Below are positions 58,504 to 64,000 of a stretch of 64,000 nt of DNA, piece by piece. Numbering within the stretch: position 1 is the first letter of the stretch; the number at the start of each line of letters is the position of its first letter. The stretch covers positions 558,001-622,000 of the forward strand of contig NZ_JABFTX010000004.1 of NCBI RefSeq assembly GCF_021404305.1. Reading direction: 5' to 3'. Origin of the DNA: Billgrantia ethanolica. Lineage in GTDB: Bacteria > Pseudomonadota > Gammaproteobacteria > Pseudomonadales > Halomonadaceae. The notes under the pieces were generated by a model, which saw nothing but the letters and a program-made list of their open reading frames with translations, did no database searches and was not told the DNA's origin. The translations under genes were made by a program, and so were the position numbers.

Positions 58504-60813
58504 TCAGGTTTCCTCGTCGAAATCCCCTTTGAATTTCGGATTGGGTCTTGCCCTGGGGTCGTAGCGGTCGTCGGTATGGCTATCTTCCGATTTGGGTTGG
58601 CCCGCGGGGCTGCCGTCGATGGTGAAGTCCTGCTGCATGACCCGCAGGTTGGCGGGCGGGGCCGAGCCGGTCTTGTCCTGGCCGAAGTAGAGCGTGGTGT
58701 GCGGGAAGGGAATCTCGATGCCCCTGGCGTCGAAGTGCAGTTTGACCAGGCGATTGTAGGCGCGACCGATGCCCCAGTGAGTGCCGGGCGTGGTCTTGAT
58801 GCGCACGCGAAGATTTACCGAGCTGTTTGCCAGAGCCGTGACGCCAGCCACCTCCAGCGGTGCCACGATGTTCATCTTGTGGGTCTCGTCGGCGGCCAGT
58901 TCATCGAATGCCTCGCGCAAGGCGATGATCGCTTCGTCGATGTTCTCGCGGTAGGCGATGCCGTATTCGCCGACGTGGTAGCCGAAATCACGCATGAAGT
59001 TGGAGACGGTATCCACGCTGGAGAAGGGCACGATGTGGTAGGTGCCGGCGAGATCGCGGATGCCAACCGAGCGAATGCTGAGCCGCTCGGCGGTGCCGGT
59101 GATGCCGCCCACCGAGACCACGTCGCCGGTATTCATGGCGTTCTCCACCTGAATGAAGATGCCGGTGATGATGTCCTGCACCAGCCTCTGGGCGCCAAAG
59201 CCGATGGCAAGACCCAGCACCCCGGCACCGGCGATCAGTGGGCCGATATTGATGCCGATCTCCGACAGCACGATCATCCCGGTCATGGTGATCAGCGCAA
59301 TGGCCAGCGCATTGCGGAACAGGGTCAGCAGCGTCTTGGCGCGGGCATCGGGCTCACCGGTACCGGTCTCCGGATTGAGCTTGTGCTCGATCAGGCTGGC
59401 TAGTGCCAGCCATACGGCAACGGCCAGGGCCAGAATCGTGGCTACGCTGGCGACCATGGCCACTACGCTTCGGCCGGCTTCGGAGGCGTACCAGGCGGCC
59501 AGGTCGAAGGCGCCCCAGGCATTAAGTATCAGCAGCACCACGACGATGAGGATGATCGTGCGGATGAACCGCAGCGCATTGGGCACGTAGCTGTTGAGCC
59601 GTGGCTCGAGCAGCGGCAGTTTGCGACGCAGGTCGTCGGAGAGGCGGATACGCCGTCCGATGGAGTGGGTCAGCAGGTTGGAAAGTAGCATGCCTACGAT
59701 CACCACCGCCAAGGTTTGCAGGGTGGCAATCAGAACGAAAGGCAGCGCATCGACCGGGCGCGTCAGGGTCAGCACCAGCACTATCAGGAAATAGAGCAAA
59801 GCAAAGAGGTGCCAGGTGCGTGCGAACAACTGCAGGGTGACCCGGGTCGCGGTGAAGTCGGAGCGCGCCGCCATGGCATTCAGCTCATCGCGGATGCGCA
59901 GGCGGTTCTTCAGCACCACTGCCACGGCATAGATGAAGGCGCCGAACATGATCAGCACGCCGACCGCCTGGCCCATGGTCGGGGCCAGATAGACGCTGGT
60001 CAGTGGCGCCACCACCAGCAGGCCGTAGCCGACCAGGCCGATCAGCCGGGCCAGCCAGCGGTTCCAGTAGGAGGCCTCGGCCGCCGAGATGGGCAGCAGC
60101 CTGAGCCCCTCGTAGCGCGAGGCGAACAGCATGCGAACGGCCGCCTTGATCAGCTCGATGATCAAGAAGGCGTTGAGGAACAGCGAGGCGCGGGTCGAGA
60201 GTTCGCCGGTCTCGCCCACGGCGAAGGTGGCGATCAGGTTGCCGCCCACATAGGCCAGCGCCACCACCAGCACGTCGGCAACGGCAGCGGCCAGTACCCC
60301 TAGAACGAGTCGAATGGTGGGATTGAGCCCACCTTTCTGCTGTTTCCAATGGCTCAAGCGAACGAAGAGTGGCCGCTCAAAGCGGCGGAATACCATGAAC
60401 AGGGCGAAGGTGGCGGCGATGACCAGCCCCAGGTTGATCGCCGCAGTGAGAAAGTCGCCCCAGTCGATGGCGGTGGTGTCGGTCTCGGCGGTGAACAGGC
60501 CAGCCACCACGTCGAACAGGTTGCGCATCTCGCCACCGATATCGCTGACGACGCGACTAGTCATTTCGGCCAGCTGCCTGGGCAGCGATATCGCGCCATC
60601 CGGTTCGGCAGCCAGCCCCGGGTCGGCGGCAGCCTGACGACGCAGATGTTCGATCAGCTGCTGACGGGTCTGCTCGTTCTCGAGCAGCTCGGCCAGTACT
60701 TCAGGGGCCGGAGCGGCGCCGTTGTCGGCGGGTTGCGCCAAGGCCGGCGAAGACGCCAGCAGGGCGATAGATAGCCAGACCAGTAGGCAGGCAAGAATCC
60801 GTTGGGCAATCAC
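58504..60813 (-). CDS. Large MscS-type mechanosensitive channel
   Basis: 769 residues. Signal peptide (ACLLVWLSIALLASSPALA), periplasmic helical part, several membrane helices, then the MscS core: pore-lining helix and GAGVLGLAIGFGAQRLVQDI, followed by the beta domain (GDVVSVGGITGTAERLSIRS). It releases solutes on hypo-osmotic shock. The start is GTG at 60813 with GGAGGA upstream; the longer frame to 60879 puts a polar stretch before the signal peptide. The polar C-terminus ends in an acidic tail. Confidence 0.92.
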   Translation of the reverse strand: MIAQRILACLLVWLSIALLASSPALAQPADNGAAPAPEVLAELLENEQTRQQLIEHLRRQAAADPGLAAEPDGAISLPRQLAEMTSRVVSDIGGEMRNLFDVVAGLFTAETDTTAIDWGDFLTAAINLGLVIAATFALFMVFRRFERPLFVRLSHWKQQKGGLNPTIRLVLGVLAAAVADVLVVALAYVGGNLIATFAVGETGELSTRASLFLNAFLIIELIKAAVRMLFASRYEGLRLLPISAAEASYWNRWLARLIGLVGYGLLVVAPLTSVYLAPTMGQAVGVLIMFGAFIYAVAVVLKNRLRIRDELNAMAARSDFTATRVTLQLFARTWHLFALLYFLIVLVLTLTRPVDALPFVLIATLQTLAVVIVGMLLSNLLTHSIGRRIRLSDDLRRKLPLLEPRLNSYVPNALRFIRTIILIVVVLLILNAWGAFDLAAWYASEAGRSVVAMVASVATILALAVAVWLALASLIEHKLNPETGTGEPDARAKTLLTLFRNALAIALITMTGMIVLSEIGINIGPLIAGAGVLGLAIGFGAQRLVQDIITGIFIQVENAMNTGDVVSVGGITGTAERLSIRSVGIRDLAGTYHIVPFSSVDTVSNFMRDFGYHVGEYGIAYRENIDEAIIALREAFDELAADETHKMNIVAPLEVAGVTALANSSVNLRVRIKTTPGTHWGIGRAYNRLVKLHFDARGIEIPFPHTTLYFGQDKTGSAPPANLRVMQQDFTIDGSPAGQPKSEDSHTDDRYDPRARPNPKFKGDFDEET

Positions 60814-60850
60814 GCAGGTCCTCCATTTCGGGCGTGTCGGCAGGCAGCGA

Positions 60851-60879
60851 AGCGTACTGAGCCAATCATACGGGTTCAA
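60851..60879 (-). promoter_or_regulatory. Candidate promoter of the MscS gene
   Basis: Minus strand: TTGAAC (60879 to 60874), 17-bp spacer, TACGCT (60856 to 60851). Both boxes are partial matches to the sigma-70 consensus. Predicted start near 60845, about 30 nt before the GTG. Confidence 0.35.
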
Positions 60880-60930
60880 GGCGTGAGGAACGAATGCTTG
60901 TGCTGCACGCCCGGCTTTCTTATTCAGCTA

Positions 60931-60959
60931 TTGTACATCATTTGATTGTTGTGTAATAT
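60931..60959 (+). promoter_or_regulatory. Promoter of the crcB leader RNA
   Basis: TTGTAC (60931-60936), 17-bp spacer, TAATAT (60954-60959), in a locally AT-rich stretch. It predicts transcription from about 60966 toward the fluoride-channel genes. Confidence 0.5.
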
Positions 60960-60965
60960 TTAACC

Positions 60966-61050
60966 TGCGCCATCCCCCTTGTGGCGCGATTCCCTGCACC
61001 AAGTTCGACATCCCTCTTCGCCACCCATCCCCTGGGTGGCTTTCTTTTTG
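60966..61050 (+). ncRNA. Structured leader or small RNA upstream of crcB
   Basis: About 85 nt between a promoter and an intrinsic terminator. First hairpin GCGCCA-TCCCCCTTG-TGGCGC (60967-60987) with a C-rich 9-nt loop complementary to Shine-Dalgarno sequences; then an unpaired stretch; then the terminator stem. It lies before crcB, so it could be a transcription-controlling leader, but it lacks the conserved bases of the fluoride riboswitch as I know them. It could equally be a free-standing small RNA. Confidence 0.5.
61020..61050 (+). terminator. Intrinsic terminator before crcB
   Basis: GCCACCCA (61020-61027), loop TCCCC, TGGGTGGC (61033-61040), then TTTCTTTTT. A full intrinsic terminator that ends 55 bp before the crcB start, so crcB expression must come from read-through or from another start between them. 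Confidence 0.85.
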
Positions 61051-61104
61051 TCTCGGCCACCCGAGTCGGCTAGCATCGGCTGGCGACAGCGACGAGAGAG
61101 GCGC

Positions 61105-61497
61105 ATGAATGCGAGCGTGGGGCTAGTGCTAATGGTAGCAGCGGGCGGTGCCTTGGGTGGCATGGCACGCCTGGCAATCACCAACCTGTTTGCCAGGTGG
61201 GTGGGTACCGCCTTTCCCTGGGGCACTCTGTTCGTCAATCTCAGCGGGTCGCTGCTGGCCGGTGCGCTGGCCGGCTGGTTCGGCCTGGCCCGAGGGGGCG
61301 AGATGACGGGCGGCTGGCTGTTTTTGGTCGTCGGCCTGCTGGGCGGCTATACCACCGTCTCTTCGCTGAGCCTGCAGAGCCTGACCCTGTGGCAGAGCGG
61401 CCACCGCCGGGGGGCGATCGGCAACGTTGCCGTCACCCTGGTAGCCGGGCTGGCATTGGCAGCGTTTGGCTGGTGGCTGACGGGGCGACTGACATGA
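61105..61497 (+). CDS. crcB: Fluoride channel subunit CrcB/Fluc, first copy
   Basis: 130 residues, four helices. The motif GGALGGMARLAITNL, the PWGTLFVNLSGSLLAG stretch with the pore Asn and GGYTTVSSLSLQSLTL (Na+ site and polar track) are present. Fluc channels export fluoride as antiparallel dimers. ATG at 61105 with AGAGAGG upstream. The stop overlaps the second subunit start (ATGA). Confidence 0.92.
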   Translation: MNASVGLVLMVAAGGALGGMARLAITNLFARWVGTAFPWGTLFVNLSGSLLAGALAGWFGLARGGEMTGGWLFLVVGLLGGYTTVSSLSLQSLTLWQSGHRRGAIGNVAVTLVAGLALAAFGWWLTGRLT

Positions 61498-61886
61498 ACG
61501 GCTGGCGCGCCTATGCGGCGGTGGGGCTGGGCAGCGCCCTGGGCAGCGCGCTGCGCTATCTGGTATCGCTGGCCAGCCTTGCCACGCTCGGCCCGGCCTT
61601 CCCCTGGGGCACGCTGGTGGTCAACCTGCTGGGCTCGTGGCTGATCGCCGCCTTCGCCGCTCATGCTGCCCTGCGGGTCGGCGGCAGAGTGGCGCGCTGG
61701 CAGCCGTTCCTGGTGGCCGGCTTCTGCGGCGGCTTCACCACCTTCTCGCTGTTCAGCCTGGAAACGCTCTTCCTGCTCGAGCTCGGCTGCCCCGGCCTGG
61801 CGCTGCTCTACGTCGTGCTCAGCGTGCCGCTGTGGCTGGCGGCGGCCTGGTGGGGCGACCGCTTCGTGCGAGCCCGTCACGGCTGA
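61494..61886 (+). CDS. crcB: Fluoride channel subunit CrcB/Fluc, second copy
   Basis: 130 residues, four helices, paralogue of the preceding gene: GSALGSALRYLVSLA, PWGTLVVNLLGSWLIA and GGFTTFSLFSLETLFL. A four-base overlap with the first copy suggests the two assemble as a heterodimer, as in two-gene Fluc systems where each subunit has a fixed opposite orientation. Confidence 0.92.
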   Translation: MNGWRAYAAVGLGSALGSALRYLVSLASLATLGPAFPWGTLVVNLLGSWLIAAFAAHAALRVGGRVARWQPFLVAGFCGGFTTFSLFSLETLFLLELGCPGLALLYVVLSVPLWLAAAWWGDRFVRARHG

Positions 61887-61924
61887 CGGGCCGCGTCTGG
61901 CTGCCTTCCTTCCTTTTGGCGCTG

Positions 61925-63589
61925 TCAGCGCCTGGCCTTCGCCGTCTTCTTTCCCACTTTGCCGGCTTTGGCCGGCTCCACCGTCTCCTCCGCCTCTGGG
62001 GCGGAGCGGAAGTGCTCGCGGACCAGCGCCAGCAGGCCCTGGGTCGAGGCATCGAACTCCTGGCTGCGCTCGTCGATGCGCTCGCTGATCTCGCCGGCGA
62101 TGCGCTTGCCCAGTTGAACCCCCCACTGATCGAAGGAGTTGATGTTCCAGATCACCCCCTGCACGAACACCTTGTGCTCGTAGAGCGCGATCAGCGCGCC
62201 GAGGTTGCGCGGCGTCAACTCATCGAGCAGCAGCACGCTGGAGGGGCGGTTACCGGGGCAGCTGTAGGGGTCGAGCTGGCTGCCCTCCTGACTGCCCATC
62301 ATGAAGGCGTTGGCCTGGGCCAGCATGTTGGTGAGCAGGGCGAAGTGGTGCTCCTCGACGCCGGGCTCGGGCTTGAGCGAGGCGATGAAGTCGATGGGCA
62401 CGTAGCGGGTGCCCTGGTGCAACAGCTGGAAGAAGGCGTGCTGGCCGTTGGAGCCGGTCTGGCCCCAGACGATGGGCCCGGTCTTGTAGTTCACCGGGTG
62501 GCCGAAGATGTCCACCGACTTGCCGTTGGACTCCATGTCGAGCTGCTGCAGGAAGGCCGGCAGCTGATGCAGCGCCTGATCGTAGGGCACGATGGCCTGG
62601 GTCTCGGCGCCGAGGAAGTTGATGTACCAGATGCCGATCAGCGCCATCAGCACCGGCATGTTGCGGGCGTTGGGGGCCTCGATGAAGTGCTGATCCATGG
62701 CGTAGGCGCCCTCGAGCATCTCCATGAAGCCATCGAAGCCGATGGAGAGCGCGATGGGCAGGCCGATGGAGGACCACATCGAGTAGCGTCCGCCGACCCA
62801 GGCCCAGAACTCGAACACGTTCTCCTCGCGGATGCCGAACTCCATGGCCGCCTTGCGGTTGGTCGAGGCGGCGACGAAGTGAGCGCCCACGTCGGCGCCC
62901 TCACCGGCATTGTCGAGGAACCAGCGGCGGGCGGTCTTGGCGTTGAGCAGCGTCTCCTGAGTAGAGAAGGTCTTGGTCGAGACGATGAACAGCGTGGTGG
63001 CCGGGTCGAGTCGCTTGAGCACCTTCTGGATGTGGGTGCCGTCGACGTTGGAGACGAAGTGGAAATTTAGCTCGGCGTGGCGGTACTTGAGCAGCGCCCG
63101 GCAGGCCATGTTGGGGCCGAGGTCCGAGCCGCCGATGCCGATGTTGACCACGTCCTTGATGCGCTCGCCGCTGTAGCCGCGCCACTCGCCGCTGCGCACC
63201 GCCTCGGAGAACTGGCGGATCTGCTCACGGGTGCGCTGGATCTCGGGCATCACGTCCTTGCCGTCGACCATCAGCGGGCCCTCGCCGAGGTTGCGCAGCG
63301 CGGTGTGCAGTACCGGACGGTCCTCGGTGACGTTGATGATGTCGCCGGAGAACATCTGGGCGCGGCGCTGCACCAGCGCCGAGTGATCGGCCAGCTCGAG
63401 CAGCTTGGCCAGCACCGCCTCGGAGACGTGATGCTTGGAGTAGTCGAGGAACAGCCCGCCGACGCGCAGGCTCATCTTGTCGAAGCGCTGCGGGTCGGCG
63501 GCGAAATAATCGCTGATACGGTCGTGGGCGGTGGCCTGATGCAGCCGCTGGAGTGCCTGCCAGGTGACGCTGCGGGTCAGATGAAACAT
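61925..63589 (-). CDS. pgi: Glucose-6-phosphate isomerase
   Basis: 554 residues. It interconverts glucose-6-P and fructose-6-P. VVNIGIGGSDLGPNMA (phosphate site), TKTFSTQETLLNAK, and the signature NSFDQWGVQLGKRIAGE are present. The end carries a Lys-rich tail. Start at MFHLTRSVTW, preceded by GAGGAAACC. Upstream by 40 bp lies mgsA on the same strand. Confidence 0.95.
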   Translation of the reverse strand: MFHLTRSVTWQALQRLHQATAHDRISDYFAADPQRFDKMSLRVGGLFLDYSKHHVSEAVLAKLLELADHSALVQRRAQMFSGDIINVTEDRPVLHTALRNLGEGPLMVDGKDVMPEIQRTREQIRQFSEAVRSGEWRGYSGERIKDVVNIGIGGSDLGPNMACRALLKYRHAELNFHFVSNVDGTHIQKVLKRLDPATTLFIVSTKTFSTQETLLNAKTARRWFLDNAGEGADVGAHFVAASTNRKAAMEFGIREENVFEFWAWVGGRYSMWSSIGLPIALSIGFDGFMEMLEGAYAMDQHFIEAPNARNMPVLMALIGIWYINFLGAETQAIVPYDQALHQLPAFLQQLDMESNGKSVDIFGHPVNYKTGPIVWGQTGSNGQHAFFQLLHQGTRYVPIDFIASLKPEPGVEEHHFALLTNMLAQANAFMMGSQEGSQLDPYSCPGNRPSSVLLLDELTPRNLGALIALYEHKVFVQGVIWNINSFDQWGVQLGKRIAGEISERIDERSQEFDASTQGLLALVREHFRSAPEAEETVEPAKAGKVGKKTAKARR

Positions 63590-63629
63590 GGTTTCCTCGC
63601 ACGTGCGGGCGCGGCCCGCCATCTCGTTA

Positions 63630-64000
63630 TCAGGGGTTGCGTGAGGCCACCCAGGCCTCGGCGTCGGGAATGGCCATCTCGTAGGACTGGTCGAGCCAGG
63701 GCGAGCTGGCCAGGAAGTCGGCGCTGGCCGCATTGCACGCCACCGGTACGTTCCACAGCGCCGCCAGGCGCAGCAGCGCCTTGACGTCCGGGTCGTGGGG
63801 CTGGGGGGCGAAGGGGTCCCAGAAGAAGACCAGCAGGTCTAGGCGCTGTTCGGTGATGCGCGCGCCGATCTGCTGGTCGCCGCCGAGCGGACCGCTCATC
63901 AAGCCTTCCACTTCGAGCCCGAGGCTGGCCGAGAGGCGCCCGGCCGTGGTGCCGGTGCCGACCAGCTCATGCTTGGCCAGGGTGTCGCGCCAGCGTGCGG
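63630..64000 (-). CDS. mgsA: Methylglyoxal synthase (5' partial)
   Basis: The frame stays open to the window edge, so the N-terminus is missing; about 123 residues are visible. ATE-like start region is outside; visible are LVGTGTTAGRL, the catalytic Asp in SGPLGGDQQIGA, WDPFAPQPHDPDVKALLR and CNAASADFL, all family landmarks. It turns dihydroxyacetone phosphate into methylglyoxal when phosphate is short. It is followed by pgi, which suggests a shared transcript. Confidence 0.93.
   Translation of the reverse strand, partial: ARWRDTLAKHELVGTGTTAGRLSASLGLEVEGLMSGPLGGDQQIGARITEQRLDLLVFFWDPFAPQPHDPDVKALLRLAALWNVPVACNAASADFLASSPWLDQSYEMAIPDAEAWVASRNP

Noticed and set aside
60960-61104. Fluoride riboswitch before crcB
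   Set aside because: The conserved GAUG, AAC and UGAUG blocks of the crcB motif are not visible on the plus strand, so I call only an unidentified structured leader.

Overview
The window is 64 kb of high-GC, gene-dense chromosomal DNA from a moderately halophilic gammaproteobacterium, almost certainly Halomonadaceae (Halomonas or a close relative). The strongest marker is a complete teaABCD-type ectoine TRAP transporter whose binding protein closely resembles TeaA of Halomonas elongata as I remember it. Gene order also fits: argH-lptM-lysA-dapF-DUF484-xerC-yigB, hemCDXY, ubiK-comM, a finR/fpr pair and a glnK-amtB cluster. I see no rRNA, tRNA, CRISPR array, intact transposase or prophage. The 5' and 3' edges cut through an amino-acid permease gene and mgsA.

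Layout. 1-2.8 kb: end of a general amino-acid ABC transporter (aapQMP-like). 2.9-4.0 kb: a small membrane protein and a histidine phosphatase. 4.1-7.7 kb: a phosphonate/phosphite/phosphate-type ABC transporter (phnD-phnC-phnE-phnE) with no C-P lyase genes. 7.8-12.5 kb: a host-attachment-family protein, a chemoreceptor, and the divergent finR/fpr pair. 12.5-14.9 kb: ammonium uptake, with amtB flanked by two glnK genes and a sigma-54/NtrC-type control region upstream. 15-21 kb: ubiK, comM, a lipoprotein, a hydrolase and malate synthase G. 21-28 kb: thioesterase, thiS-thiG, trmB, transporters, a LysR regulator and a SCO protein. 28-34 kb: PHA-depolymerase-like esterase, FKBP isomerase and teaDCBA. 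34-43.5 kb: ABC-F ATPase, dtd, a stress protein, thiD, a second TRAP permease pair, dsbA and cytochrome c4. 43.8-50.6 kb: engB and the lysine/arginine/xerC operon. 50.8-56.5 kb: haem synthesis hemCDXY and perM. 56.5-64 kb: K+/H+ antiporter, MscS channel, a two-gene fluoride channel, pgi and mgsA.

Together the genes serve nitrogen and amino-acid uptake (Aap, GlnK-AmtB), osmotic life (TeaABCD, MscS, K+/H+ antiporter), tetrapyrrole and thiamine synthesis, redox defence (FinR-Fpr) and central carbon metabolism (GlcB, Pgi, MgsA).

The most interesting material lies between genes. (1) At 25.77-25.98 kb, minus strand, there is a promoter with a Fur-like box in its spacer, about 115 nt of structured RNA with a C-rich CCCCCTCATTGCT core, a strong terminator, and a second copy of the core just beyond it. 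This is the expected architecture of a RyhB/PrrF-type iron-sparing small RNA. (2) At 60.93-61.05 kb a promoter, a C-loop hairpin and a terminator precede the fluoride-channel genes. (3) Three kinds of structured repeat occur: an IS5-like MITE (8.2 kb) with an end fragment at 18.6 kb, a long-palindrome element (16.9 kb), and a cloverleaf-like element with a start signal and 16-codon frame inside it (36.3 kb).
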